DNA from: Adlercreutzia agrestimuris
GTDB lineage: Bacteria > Actinomycetota > Coriobacteriia > Coriobacteriales > Eggerthellaceae
DNA length: 64,000 bases
Direction: 5' to 3'
Assembly (NCBI RefSeq): GCF_943193125.1
Contig: NZ_CALPCX010000005.1
Location: forward strand, 1 to 64,000
Position 1 is the first letter of the stretch. The number at the start of each line of letters is the position of its first letter. Below the pieces are notes generated by a model. That model was given only the letters and a program-made list of their open reading frames with translations, had not been told where the DNA came from and ran no database searches. Position numbers and translations under genes: made by a program. Below, piece by piece: positions 9,952 through 20,550 of this stretch.

Positions 9952-10890
9952 CTACGAACGCTTAAGTACTTCTTGAGCCATCTGCTCTATTCGCCGAACG
10001 CGATGGTAGACCGCAGATTTTGACAAAGGCGGGTTGGCATATTCGCCTAATTCTTTAAGGGTCGCATCAGGATGCGCTACACGAAGCCGAATAAACTCTT
10101 GCAGTGCGGGCGGGATTTCATCTCTGCCGTAGTTCTCTAAAACCGTTCTTATGGCATATATTTGATCCATTGAGGCATTTACCGCTTTTGCCTGATTTGC
10201 CATTTCAGCGTTCGTCTGACGATTCACTTCGTTTCTAACGCTTTTTATCACTCGAGCGTTTTCCATAGCAAGCGCGCTTTGGTGTGCTCCAGTAAATGCC
10301 AAAAACTCAAGAATAGTGCTGCCGCTTTTGAGGTAAACCATGTAAGAACTGCGTCGTTGCATAACGCGCGCCGAAATGCCTTTGCGCTGCATCAACAAAA
10401 CCAGCGCATCAGCCAAATCTTTGTTTTCAACAGTAACTTCAAAGTGAAAATCGCCACGAGGATCAGAGACAAATCCGCTCCCCAAAAACGCACCACGCAG
10501 ATATGCGGCAGTACAACAATCCTTCGCAACAATATCCTCTTTGATACCGGCAACCAACTGACGGTTTTCGTCCAATATACCCATATCACAAAGCGCTTCT
10601 AAAAGACCTGGTTGATTGGGTATCTCAATCAGATAATTTGGGGTTTTATGCAACACTGATCTACGTACCGTCAAATCAGTTTTGAGTTGATATATCTCAT
10701 GCAGAAGCTTAATAATGAGGCGCGCAACCGAAGGTAAATCAGTTGCAATTTCTACACGATAGCGCCCCTGACCGCTGAGGTAGAGCGTACCCTCAATGCG
10801 AACAAGCGCAGCTAATGTTGCTTTTTGGCAATGCGAGCAAACAGGAACAACACGTGCCAACTCATCTTTTACTTCTGCCGTAAACGACAC
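9952..10890 (-). CDS. whiA: DNA-binding protein WhiA
   Basis: WhiA is a conserved Gram-positive regulator linked to sporulation in Streptomyces and to cell division or chromosome segregation elsewhere. The N-terminal two-thirds is a degenerate LAGLIDADG homing-endonuclease fold (FTAEVKDELAR, the CHCQKA region, RGAFLGSGFVSDP). The C-terminal helix-turn-helix includes NPPLSKSAVYHRVRRI. Length (312 aa) is standard. It starts with GTG at 10890 inside the end of yvcK (22-nt overlap), which points to translational coupling in rapZ-yvcK-whiA. Confidence 0.95.
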   Translation of the reverse strand: MSFTAEVKDELARVVPVCSHCQKATLAALVRIEGTLYLSGQGRYRVEIATDLPSVARLIIKLLHEIYQLKTDLTVRRSVLHKTPNYLIEIPNQPGLLEALCDMGILDENRQLVAGIKEDIVAKDCCTAAYLRGAFLGSGFVSDPRGDFHFEVTVENKDLADALVLLMQRKGISARVMQRRSSYMVYLKSGSTILEFLAFTGAHQSALAMENARVIKSVRNEVNRQTNAEMANQAKAVNASMDQIYAIRTVLENYGRDEIPPALQEFIRLRVAHPDATLKELGEYANPPLSKSAVYHRVRRIEQMAQEVLKRS

Positions 10891-11996
10891 AATCTCACCA
10901 CCCCAGAAAATGCCGCGCGTAAAGCCTGAGGGTCATGCCACGTAGGTCGAAGCGGATCAACTAAGTCTCTCACAATGACAACAGGACCGGATTCTTGAAT
11001 GCTTTTGACATCGTGATAGGTTACACGCACAGGTCGTACGCGACCAGAAAGCTCCAGATCACCCATTGTAGCTACTGAGGTTGCAGCGGGATCATCACCA
11101 GTTGCTGCATTGAAGAGTCCATTCGCAAGGTCATCAGGACGCAAAGCCACTTTTGAGTGCACGAGAACATAATCAAGCAGACCAGCCATTCCGTGATCCA
11201 TCAGTGCATCAACATGCTCTTTTGCTGTCAAACCCCACGTCTCCCCTTGCATATCAGCAAGCGAGCAAACAAACAATGTTGTCCCCTTAGATTCAGCAAT
11301 AGCCTCAACAACTCCTGGCACCAAGAGATTTGGAATAATGGAGGTAAAAAGTGACCCCGGGCCCAACACAATTAAATCAGCATTTCGAATTGCTTTAAGT
11401 GCAGGCTCGTAAGGCACAATGGGATTTTTTGCGCGAAGCTGCACCAAGTCTAGCGCTGTGCGCGAATGACAAGCAACCGCTTGACCTTCCAAATATCGAC
11501 CATCACGCGTACGTGCAACTAAAGAGACTCGATCAAGTGTTGAGGGGTATACTTTCCCACGCGCATTGAGCAATCGTTCGCAGATTTCAATAGCTTCAGG
11601 AAACGATCCAGCAGCATCCTCAAGGGCAGATAGCATTAAGTTGCCAAGTGTATGATTTCGCGCAAACGCAAAACGGTATTTAAAGGCTTTCGTGAGAGGA
11701 TCTGACGGATCTGCCGCCATAGCTGCAATGCATTTGCGCACATCGCCGGGTGGAGTCACATCTGCTTCTTCACGCAGTATTCCCGTAGAGCCGCCATCGT
11801 CTGCCATTGCAACTACAGCGCTTGTCTCAAATCCCATAGAAAGTAGTGTTCTGATTGATACTGGTGCACCCGTTCCGCCACCAATAACCACCGCACGCAA
11901 TGACTGAACGGGCTCGATAACCGGTTCAGCGCTTTGGAGGGGCATGAACTGCGCCGTAAGTGAGGGATCATGTGAAAAGGGAGGTTGATGAGTCAT
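10869..11996 (-). CDS. yvcK: Gluconeogenesis factor YvcK family protein
   Basis: YvcK/CofD-like proteins bind UDP-sugars and are needed for normal growth on gluconeogenic carbon and for cell shape in several Gram-positives. The glycine-rich N-terminal motif VIGGGTGAPVSIRTL, the ADDGGSTGILR box and LVLGPGSLFTSIIPNLLV are all visible. About 40 extra residues precede the core. The start at 11996 follows GAGGGG. It lies six bases after rapZ and overlaps whiA, the usual actinobacterial arrangement. Confidence 0.95.
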   Translation of the reverse strand: MTHQPPFSHDPSLTAQFMPLQSAEPVIEPVQSLRAVVIGGGTGAPVSIRTLLSMGFETSAVVAMADDGGSTGILREEADVTPPGDVRKCIAAMAADPSDPLTKAFKYRFAFARNHTLGNLMLSALEDAAGSFPEAIEICERLLNARGKVYPSTLDRVSLVARTRDGRYLEGQAVACHSRTALDLVQLRAKNPIVPYEPALKAIRNADLIVLGPGSLFTSIIPNLLVPGVVEAIAESKGTTLFVCSLADMQGETWGLTAKEHVDALMDHGMAGLLDYVLVHSKVALRPDDLANGLFNAATGDDPAATSVATMGDLELSGRVRPVRVTYHDVKSIQESGPVVIVRDLVDPLRPTWHDPQALRAAFSGVVRLCRLRQK

Positions 11997-12001
11997 GGCA
12001 A

Positions 12002-13021
12002 TTACCCCTCAGAGGTTCCCAGAGCAACATCAGCATGCAATAATCCCTCGTGTGGCTCAGATGCCTTTGCATCAGCTATCAATCCGCCATCTTTTCCTTC
12101 AGCAAGTTTTAAATCTCGGTGCGCAATACTGACGCGATAACCTTTTGATTTGAGATGATCTCCCGTTGCCTCAGCAAGAGCTACGCTTCGATGCTGACCA
12201 CCTGTGCACCCTACACCAATGGCAAGTTGTTGTTTACCCTCAGCCACATATCCTGGCATTACACAATCTAAAAGCGCATACCAACGCTTGAGAAACTCTT
12301 CGGTTTCACTGCGACACAGCACATAATCTCGAACCGCTTCATCTAGTCCTGTCTGCGGGCGAAGCGATGGTACATAAAACGGGTTCGGCAAGAAACGCAC
12401 ATCCATAACCAAATCAGCATCAATGGGCGCTCCATGCTTAAAACCAAAGGAATAGACCGTAATTGAAAGCCCCGTGCGCTCCTCACCCGGCGCGAACAGG
12501 GAACGAATCTGAGAGCGAAGCTGAGGAGGAAGCATTGAAGTTGTATCAATGACGTCATGAGCGTTTTCTCTCAGGTCGTACAACAAATTGCGTTCGCGCT
12601 CAATTCCTTGTGCAATAGATGCGCCATCCGCGCAGAGAGGATGACGCCTGCGCGATGATTTATAGCGCGAAATAAGCTTCTCTTCGTCTGCATCCAAAAA
12701 GAGCAATCGGTAGGCAACTCCTTGAGCCTTCAACTTCATAAGCTCAGTTTTTAGATCGGCGAAAAAATCACGATTGCGCGCATCACACACGACCGCAAGT
12801 CGCCTGCTCCCATCAGGAAGTCCCGGGATACCGTCAAGCGCTAACAAATTCCCAATAAGACTTGATGGTAAGTTATCTACGCAAAAATACCCGAGGTCTT
12901 CAAAGGTATGCATTGCTTCTGTTCGACCAGCGCCACTCATACCAGTAATAATGACAAGCTCTGGCATCTCCTCAAGCTGAGGATCGTTGTGTTTTGTAGA
13001 CTCCGCATGCTCAATACTCAT
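12002..13021 (-). CDS. rapZ: RNase adapter RapZ / YvcJ family nucleotide-binding protein
   Basis: Family members bind ATP/GTP; in E. coli RapZ guides RNase E to GlmZ RNA, while in Gram-positives the role is less clear. The nucleotide-binding loop is GMSGAGRTEA, followed by EDLGYFCVDNLP. The C-terminal domain has the conserved GVGCTGGQHRSVALAE and HRDL motifs. The usual Walker lysine is arginine here, which as far as I recall is common in actinobacterial members. The start at 13021 has AAGGGGAG upstream, three bases after the uvrC stop. Confidence 0.94.
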   Translation of the reverse strand: MSIEHAESTKHNDPQLEEMPELVIITGMSGAGRTEAMHTFEDLGYFCVDNLPSSLIGNLLALDGIPGLPDGSRRLAVVCDARNRDFFADLKTELMKLKAQGVAYRLLFLDADEEKLISRYKSSRRRHPLCADGASIAQGIERERNLLYDLRENAHDVIDTTSMLPPQLRSQIRSLFAPGEERTGLSITVYSFGFKHGAPIDADLVMDVRFLPNPFYVPSLRPQTGLDEAVRDYVLCRSETEEFLKRWYALLDCVMPGYVAEGKQQLAIGVGCTGGQHRSVALAEATGDHLKSKGYRVSIAHRDLKLAEGKDGGLIADAKASEPHEGLLHADVALGTSEG

Positions 13022-13024
13022 GTA

Positions 13025-15115
13025 TTACTCCCCTTGCTTAGAAGGATTGAATTTTTCTTGCTCGTTATTATACTGCTGCAACACACGATACAGTTCTTCT
13101 GCAACCTCTTCGGGAACTACTCGTGCAGCTTTTATCTCTTCAAGAGACGCTGCTTTCAAATTGCGAAACGACTTGAAAGCTTTTAGCAGCGCCTTTTTGC
13201 GAACAGGGCCAAGCCCGACAACTTCATCAAGAATTGATGCCGTCATCCCTTTTCCACGCAGTTCACGGTGAAAGGTGATGGCAAAACGGTGTGCCTCATC
13301 ACGTACTTGTTTAACGAGATACAGTGATGCCGATCCGCTTGGTAAGACTACAGGTCCGCTTTCTTGCCAGGGCACAAATAACTCTTCGTCCCGCTTAGCC
13401 AAACCCGCAAGAGCAATATCGTCAATACCAAGTTCTTCAAACATCTTAAGCGCAGCACTCAACTGCGGCTTTCCTCCGTCCAAGATAATCAAATCAGGCT
13501 TTTTACCAAAGCGCTCATCAGCCATACGCTCGGGACTATATCTGCGTCCTAAGACCTCTTGCATGGACAGAAAATCATTCGCTTCATCAAGCGGCGTCTT
13601 AATCTTAAACCGACGATACTGGTTCTTATCAGGCTTTCCATTAGTAAAAACCACCATTGAAGCTACCGTATAGGAGCCGTGGATAGTGGAAATATCAAAG
13701 CATTCTATGCGCAGTGGCGGCTCATCTAAAGCAAGAGCGCTTTCAAGTTGCAAGAGCGCTTGATTGATGCGTTTATCGTCATAGTTCGTACGTACTTTAT
13801 ATCGCATGAGGGTATGCTTAGCATTTGTCTGCGCCATATGAACCAGATCAGCTTTTTCGCCTTTTTGCGGCGCAGTAAAATGCACTTTTGCACCATAAGG
13901 GCTCGCAAGACGTTCCGTGAGCCACTCTTCCATTGCCTCTTCGTCTTCAGGCAGTGTCTCCACGATCACTTCGTGCGGAATTGAAGTAGTGGTATCGTAA
14001 TAGCGGAGCAAAAACATATGCAGTAAGTCTTCATCGGGAATATCTTTACCACGATTAAGTACAAACTCATTTGAGTTGATAATGCGACCTTCGCGTACCA
14101 TAAAGACCTGCACGCCCGTTACAGTCTCTTCACGATACATTCCAATAACATCGGCATTGAGGTTTCGTGTTGATACCGCGTGCTGTTTATCAGTAAGCGA
14201 GTTGATAGTGTCTATACGACTCTTTATGCGACCCGCACGCTCGAAATCCAGCTCAGAGGCCGCCTCTTGCATATCAAGCTGCAATTCTTCAACAAACTCA
14301 CGGTGCTGACCTGACAAGAAACGCTCAATACGTTTGACGCTTTCTGCGTATTCGCTTGGCGTGATGCGCGCACAACACGCCCCCGGCCCCAAACCGACAT
14401 GCGCGTCAAAACAAGGGCGAAGCGCGTCGTTATCTTGCACAATAGAAGCCTCAACAAAATCGTCGAACGCTTTCGCGTCTGCTTTCAAAGCCGCTCGCGC
14501 ACGACGCTGCGCTTCTGTTTTTGTAAGCGTTTTATCCTGAGCGAGCAGCTCGTTGGCAAGCTCATCAATCCGTGTTTGACATACCCGATCAAGTTTGCGA
14601 TTCATACCCCGCCATTCGGCGCATGCACTCGCGCACAAGGGCACCACGCGACGCGCAATATCTACCATCTCGCGCGCTGCACGTGAGTCAGTATATGGAC
14701 CAAAATAACGTGTTCCTTCGACATGCTTTTCACGCGTGTATTTGATTGCAGGAAAGACATCACCTTTTGTAAGTGCAATAAAAGGATAGGACTTGTCATC
14801 CTTGAAGTCAGCATTAAACCAAGGTGAATACTGGTTAATGAGATTCTTCTCAAGCACCAATGACTCGTGCTCGTTTTCAACCACAATGTAGTCAAACGAA
14901 TCAATCTGATCTACGAGAAGTGGAATTTTTGCACGTTCGTCTTGGTAGTTGACATACTGACGCATGCGCGCACGCAGCTGTTTTGCCTTGCCAACATAAA
15001 TGACGTTTCCCGCGGCGTCTTTCCACAGATATACACCTGGAAGAGTGGGTACTGACTCAAGCTCCTTTTTGATTCTTTGCAGCTTGGCTTCATGTGTACT
15101 GAGTGAGGTATTCAT
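13025..15115 (-). CDS. uvrC: Excinuclease ABC subunit C
   Basis: UvrC makes the two incisions of nucleotide excision repair once UvrA and UvrB have found a lesion. Domains in order: GIY-YIG nuclease (residues 20-100, GVYLWKDA and VIYVGKAKQLRARM), a cysteine-bearing linker, the UVR UvrB-binding segment near 275-310, the RNase H-like nuclease (IECFDISTIHGSYTVASMVVF, ILDGGKPQL) and a terminal helix-hairpin-helix pair (LDEVVGLGPVRKKALLKAF). Length is 696 aa. The ATG at 15115 lies exactly six bases after a TGTTATACT extended -10, with no Shine-Dalgarno site, so the message may be leaderless. A TTG six bases upstream is the alternative start. Confidence 0.95.
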   Translation of the reverse strand: MNTSLSTHEAKLQRIKKELESVPTLPGVYLWKDAAGNVIYVGKAKQLRARMRQYVNYQDERAKIPLLVDQIDSFDYIVVENEHESLVLEKNLINQYSPWFNADFKDDKSYPFIALTKGDVFPAIKYTREKHVEGTRYFGPYTDSRAAREMVDIARRVVPLCASACAEWRGMNRKLDRVCQTRIDELANELLAQDKTLTKTEAQRRARAALKADAKAFDDFVEASIVQDNDALRPCFDAHVGLGPGACCARITPSEYAESVKRIERFLSGQHREFVEELQLDMQEAASELDFERAGRIKSRIDTINSLTDKQHAVSTRNLNADVIGMYREETVTGVQVFMVREGRIINSNEFVLNRGKDIPDEDLLHMFLLRYYDTTTSIPHEVIVETLPEDEEAMEEWLTERLASPYGAKVHFTAPQKGEKADLVHMAQTNAKHTLMRYKVRTNYDDKRINQALLQLESALALDEPPLRIECFDISTIHGSYTVASMVVFTNGKPDKNQYRRFKIKTPLDEANDFLSMQEVLGRRYSPERMADERFGKKPDLIILDGGKPQLSAALKMFEELGIDDIALAGLAKRDEELFVPWQESGPVVLPSGSASLYLVKQVRDEAHRFAITFHRELRGKGMTASILDEVVGLGPVRKKALLKAFKSFRNLKAASLEEIKAARVVPEEVAEELYRVLQQYNNEQEKFNPSKQGE

Positions 15116-15121
15116 GTTCAA

Positions 15122-15130
15122 AGTATAACA
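15122..15130 (-). promoter_or_regulatory. Extended -10 promoter placing uvrC on a leaderless transcript
   Basis: Minus strand TGTTATACT; the hexamer TATACT covers 15127-15122. Six bases (TTGAAC) separate it from the A of the uvrC ATG. It lies in the short gap after the DUF2130 stop. No convincing -35 is seen, as allowed for extended -10 promoters. Confidence 0.5.
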
Positions 15131-15139
15131 AACGCTGAA

Positions 15140-16588
15140 TTATTGCTCGTCGTCCTCAATGAGATCTACGTTCAATATATCATCATCAAGAACGTCCTGA
15201 TCAAAAGTCTGTTCCGAAGCGGTTGTATCTTCCGACTTTTCCGAAAGAGCCCGAACTTGCGCTGCCCTATCAAAAGCCGCTTTCATAGTGGGGTTTTTGC
15301 GCGTAAGTTTTTTGACCGTCAAGCCTTCAAGCTTATTATTCGCAATTCGTAAATTGTTGTCCGAACTGGTCAGTTCCTCTTTGATCTTCTCCAGCTTTTT
15401 GATAGTTGCATCAATATCTTTAATGGCGTCATCAAACTTTCGATGCGCAATATCGTAATTGCGCCCAAAGCTTGATTTAAAGGTATTGAGCTGATCCTCA
15501 AAGGTAGTAACGTCAACATTTTGCTGGCGAACCTCAGCAAGTTGCTTGCGATATTCGCCCGATTTTAACGCGGCATTTCTCAGAAGCGTAATGATAGGAA
15601 TAAAGAATTGCGGACGAATAACATACATTTTGTCATAACGATATGACACATCAACAATACCTTGATTGTAAAGCTCATTTTCCGGCTCTAACATACTTAC
15701 CAATATGGCATATTCGCACTGTTTTTTTGTACGATCCGCATCAAGCTTTTTGAAGAAGTCCTCGTTCTTATGACGAGATTGGGATTCCTCTGATTCGTTT
15801 TTCATCTCAAACATAATAGAGATGATTTCAGTTCCATCCTCATCTTGTTCGCGAAAAATAAAGTCACCCTTGGTGCCATCTGAAGCATCGTTGTCTTTCT
15901 CAAAATAAGCATGAGGAAAGGCAGTTGGTCGGATCTTGTTAAACTCAATCTCACAATGCTGCTCAAGCGACTCTCCTACCATCTTGGTTGAGAGTCGAGC
16001 CTTCATATCTCGATACCGCTCTATTTCGCCATCCTTAAACGCAATGATTTCGTCTTTAGCCTTAAGCTCAAGCGCCATCTTCTCTTTCAATGCGCTCTCT
16101 TCAGACTTATGCTTGGCTTCCGCTAACTCAACTTGAGCCTTGAGCTGATCACACTCGCGTTCAATAGTGCTACGAGCTTGCTGAACAGCAAGTTGCGTTT
16201 TAGCCTCAAAGGCATCTTTTTGAGAAGCTAGTTGCTCACGCAATTGCACAATCAGTGTCTCACGTTCAGCAATTGCCTGGTCTAGACGCTGCTCAAGTTG
16301 CACTTTAAGCGTTTGCTCGGTTGCTTTATGGTTTTGCTGCAAAGCGGCAAGCTGTGCACTCAATTCTGCAATCTTGGCATCACGATCTGCAAGCTGTGCT
16401 CTTTCTTCTTCCCGTGTTTGCGCCTGCACTAAAGCTACCGCTTGATCACGCTCGGCATCAAGCAAAGCTTTATTTCGCTTGATCTCCTTCTCGAATTCGG
16501 CGTCTCGAACCTGCTTAACAATTGCAGCGAACCCGGTTTCATCAACTTGAAATACTTTTCCGCAGTGGGGACATTTAATCTCGTTCAC
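15140..16588 (-). CDS. DUF2130 domain protein: zinc ribbon, coiled coil, nuclease-like domain
   Basis: Function is not established for this family. Residues 1-12 hold a CPHCGKVF zinc-ribbon half. About 25-215 is a long heptad-rich coiled coil high in Glu, Gln, Ala and Lys. About 215-390 is the DUF2130 core, which contains Asp242 (GDFIF) and Glu261-Met-Lys263 (FEMKN), a spacing that fits a PD-(D/E)XK nuclease active site. A further helical stretch and an acidic tail end the protein. The start is GTG at 16588 with GAGGAG upstream. It lies directly upstream of uvrC, which has its own promoter, and is divergent from gdhA. A role on DNA is an inference only. Confidence 0.85.
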   Translation of the reverse strand: MNEIKCPHCGKVFQVDETGFAAIVKQVRDAEFEKEIKRNKALLDAERDQAVALVQAQTREEERAQLADRDAKIAELSAQLAALQQNHKATEQTLKVQLEQRLDQAIAERETLIVQLREQLASQKDAFEAKTQLAVQQARSTIERECDQLKAQVELAEAKHKSEESALKEKMALELKAKDEIIAFKDGEIERYRDMKARLSTKMVGESLEQHCEIEFNKIRPTAFPHAYFEKDNDASDGTKGDFIFREQDEDGTEIISIMFEMKNESEESQSRHKNEDFFKKLDADRTKKQCEYAILVSMLEPENELYNQGIVDVSYRYDKMYVIRPQFFIPIITLLRNAALKSGEYRKQLAEVRQQNVDVTTFEDQLNTFKSSFGRNYDIAHRKFDDAIKDIDATIKKLEKIKEELTSSDNNLRIANNKLEGLTVKKLTRKNPTMKAAFDRAAQVRALSEKSEDTTASEQTFDQDVLDDDILNVDLIEDDEQ

Positions 16589-16620
16589 AAGCCTCAGCTC
16601 CTCTTTAGTTATTTCAAAAC

Positions 16621-16629
16621 ATTATCTCA
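16621..16629 (-). promoter_or_regulatory. Extended -10 promoter of the DUF2130 gene
   Basis: Minus strand TGAGATAAT, with GATAAT at 16626-16621, 33 nt before the GTG start. No clear -35. Confidence 0.4.
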
Positions 16630-16702
16630 AACCGTTCGCGAATGTCTTCGCACGCATTGTTAAATCTTCATTTCTACGCGCACTCAAGCAAAAGCATCTT
16701 CT

Positions 16703-16708
16703 TATAAT
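16703..16708 (+). promoter_or_regulatory. -10 element of the gdhA promoter
   Basis: A perfect TATAAT lies 63 nt before the TTG start of gdhA. No good -35 hexamer is found at 16-18 nt, so an activator may be needed. Confidence 0.5.
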
Positions 16709-16735
16709 GACCTCATTAGTTATCATGCGTCATAG

Positions 16736-18103
<1,368 letters not shown>

Positions 18104-18173
18104 GCAAAACTCTTTGAGCAAGTGCTTTTAGAGATGATTCTTAAAGCTGCTTAAACAATAGGCTTTCATATAA

Positions 18174-18211
18174 AAGAGGCGCTGACTAAAGTCAGCGCCT
18201 CTTCTTTTTTC
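18174..18211. terminator. Bidirectional terminator between gdhA and hppA
   Basis: Perfect 13-bp stem AAGAGGCGCTGAC/GTCAGCGCCTCTT with a TAAA loop, followed by CTTTTTT on plus. On minus the following bases are TTTATATG, weaker but usable for hppA. Confidence 0.88.
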
Positions 18212-18264
18212 TCATCGCACAACTTCTCTTGAGAAAAAGACCTTTTAGGAAAGGAAAGACCTTT

Positions 18265-20394
18265 TTAGAGAAGGGTTTGGATCATGATAAACAGCGGAGA
18301 GAAAGTCAAAGCAACAATGGTCATAAGATTAATAAGAATGTTCATTGATGGACCAGAGGTATCTTTGAACGGGTCGCCAACGGTATCACCAACAACCGCT
18401 GCCTTATGAGCCTCAGAGCCTTTGCCGCCGAAATAGCCTTGCTCAATATATTTCTTAGCATTGTCCCAAGCACCACCAGCATTAGACATAAAGATTGCCA
18501 TAAGCATGCCAGTTGCAACAGCACCTGCCAAGAAGCCACCAAGCATTGCCGGATCAACGCAACCAACCAGAATAGGCACAACAACGGCCAAACAACCAGG
18601 CAGCATCATTTCGCGCAATGCAGATGATGTAGAGATAGCAACACATTTGTCATACTCGGGCTCTGCCTTGTATTCCATAATGCCTTTGATCTCACGGAAT
18701 TGGCGACGAACCTCTTCAACCATTGCATGAGCTGCACGAGATACAGCACCCATGGTAAGAGCAGCAAACATAAATGGCATCATAGCACCCAAGAAGATAC
18801 CAGCTACAATAAGCGGATCAGTGAGCGAAAGCTCGAAATTCGGAATGTAGTGATGCATGGTTGCTTGATATGACACAAACAATGAAATTGCAGACAGGCC
18901 AGCAGATGCAATAGCAAAGCCCTTAGCAATAGCAGCGGTGGTGTTACCCACAGCATCTAAAGCGTCAGTACGATCACGAACCTCTTCAGGAAGACCTGCC
19001 ATCTCAGCAATGCCACCAGCGTTGTCAGCTACCGGGCCATATGCATCAACACCAATGGTGATAGCTGTGTTTGAGAGCATGCCTGTTGCGGCCAAACCAA
19101 CACCAAACAAACCAACCATAATGCCATTCTCAACACCTGCCAGAGCAGCTGCCGGGAATGCAAGGTTTCCGAAGAAGAATGCACCAATAATTGCTGCAGC
19201 TACCAAAACGATAGGAGCAATCGTAGAGAGCATACCCGTACCAATGCCTTCAATAATTACAGTAGCAGCACCCGTTTCGGCTGCTTCGGCAATTTTGTGA
19301 ACAGGCTTGTGGTGATCCGAGCAGAAGTACTCGGTAATCTTGCCAATAGCAAGACCAGCAATCAAACCGCACAAAACTGAACCAAACAGGAAGATCGGCT
19401 GAGCCTCTACGCTTTGAGATTGCCAGATGCAGAACAGCACCAAGATAACCAAAATCTCAATGCCTGCTGCTACATAGGTACCACGATTGAGTGCCTTGTG
19501 TAAATCTGCGCCCTCTTTTGTGCGAACGGCAAACAGACCAATAATTGAAGTGATGATGCCACATGCAGCAATTACTACAGGAGCAACAATTGCCCACACA
19601 AAGTCTGATGTAGCGAAATAACCACCAAGCGAGCCAAACGTAACCGCCAAGATGGTGGGAGCCAAAATTGAGCCGGTGTAAGACTCAAACAAGTCTGCAC
19701 CCATACCGGCAACGTCACCGACATTGTCACCAACATTGTCAGCAATGGTTGCAGGGTTGCGCGGGTCATCCTCTGGAATGCCAGCCTCAACCTTACCTAC
19801 CAGGTCAGCACCAACGTCAGCAGCCTTGGTGTAAATACCGCCACCAACACGAGCAAACAAAGCAACAGCAGATGCACCCGTTGCAAAGCCTTCAACCATA
19901 CCAATGTTGTGATGCATCAGCTCTGGATCCAAAACGTTAACGCCAAATACCAACAGAATTAACCACAGCGACAAGCCCATCAATGCAAATGATGCAACGC
20001 ACAGACCCATGGTTAAACCAGATTTGAAGCTTACGTTAAGTGCGCGAGCTACCGACTCTTCGGCAGCATATGCGGTACGTGTGTTTGCGCGAGTTGCAAC
20101 ATGCATACCAACATAGCCGGCGGCAGCAGACATAACGCCACCCGTAATGAAAGCAAGCGCCGTAATGGGCGACAATGCAATGGCCATGACAACGGCAACG
20201 ATTGCCATAAAGATGATGAGCAGTTTATATTCGCTCATAAGAAACGCTTTTGCACCCTGCTGAATCTTAAGAGAGATACTGTTCATCTTGTCAGGGCCGG
20301 GATCTTGTTTTAAGACCCATGAACCTAAGTAGACAGCTGTAATAATGCCAATTAAGGCGCATACAGGTGCCAACCATGCGACTGCAGTAGTCAC
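18265..20394 (-). CDS. hppA: Membrane-bound ion-translocating pyrophosphatase
   Basis: This enzyme couples pyrophosphate hydrolysis to pumping of H+ or Na+ across the cytoplasmic membrane. The 709-residue protein is almost all membrane helices (about 16) and has the substrate-binding loops [30 protein letters not shown] and [16 protein letters not shown]. The diagnostic site after GNTT is Ala rather than Lys ([10 protein letters not shown]), which marks the K+-dependent class; Na+ transport is possible for that class. It starts with GTG at 20394 after AAGGAGGAG. Confidence 0.95.
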   Translation of the reverse strand: MTTAVAWLAPVCALIGIITAVYLGSWVLKQDPGPDKMNSISLKIQQGAKAFLMSEYKLLIIFMAIVAVVMAIALSPITALAFITGGVMSAAAGYVGMHVATRANTRTAYAAEESVARALNVSFKSGLTMGLCVASFALMGLSLWLILLVFGVNVLDPELMHHNIGMVEGFATGASAVALFARVGGGIYTKAADVGADLVGKVEAGIPEDDPRNPATIADNVGDNVGDVAGMGADLFESYTGSILAPTILAVTFGSLGGYFATSDFVWAIVAPVVIAACGIITSIIGLFAVRTKEGADLHKALNRGTYVAAGIEILVILVLFCIWQSQSVEAQPIFLFGSVLCGLIAGLAIGKITEYFCSDHHKPVHKIAEAAETGAATVIIEGIGTGMLSTIAPIVLVAAAIIGAFFFGNLAFPAAALAGVENGIMVGLFGVGLAATGMLSNTAITIGVDAYGPVADNAGGIAEMAGLPEEVRDRTDALDAVGNTTAAIAKGFAIASAGLSAISLFVSYQATMHHYIPNFELSLTDPLIVAGIFLGAMMPFMFAALTMGAVSRAAHAMVEEVRRQFREIKGIMEYKAEPEYDKCVAISTSSALREMMLPGCLAVVVPILVGCVDPAMLGGFLAGAVATGMLMAIFMSNAGGAWDNAKKYIEQGYFGGKGSEAHKAAVVGDTVGDPFKDTSGPSMNILINLMTIVALTFSPLFIMIQTLL

Positions 20395-20478
20395 TGACTC
20401 CTCCTTGCTCCGAACAATAAGAATGGGCGAAACCTGCGTCTTGAGACACTTAGGTCAGATCGCCCCACCCCATTTTAG

Positions 20479-20505
20479 ATGATACAAGCCATACCTTAGG
20501 TACAA
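20479..20505 (-). promoter_or_regulatory. Probable hppA promoter
   Basis: Minus strand: -35 TTGTAC (20505-20500), short 15-nt spacer, -10 TATCAT (20484-20479), about 85 nt before the GTG. The short spacer makes this tentative. Confidence 0.35.
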
Positions 20506-20550
20506 ATTCGCAATTTTAAGGTCAGAGGGCTGCGTTTTATCGTGCTCTGG

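Noticed and set aside
12900..12960. Arg in place of the Walker A lysine in RapZ as a sign of inactivity
   Set aside because: As far as I recall, GMSGAGR is common in actinobacterial RapZ homologues, so it is not evidence of loss of function.
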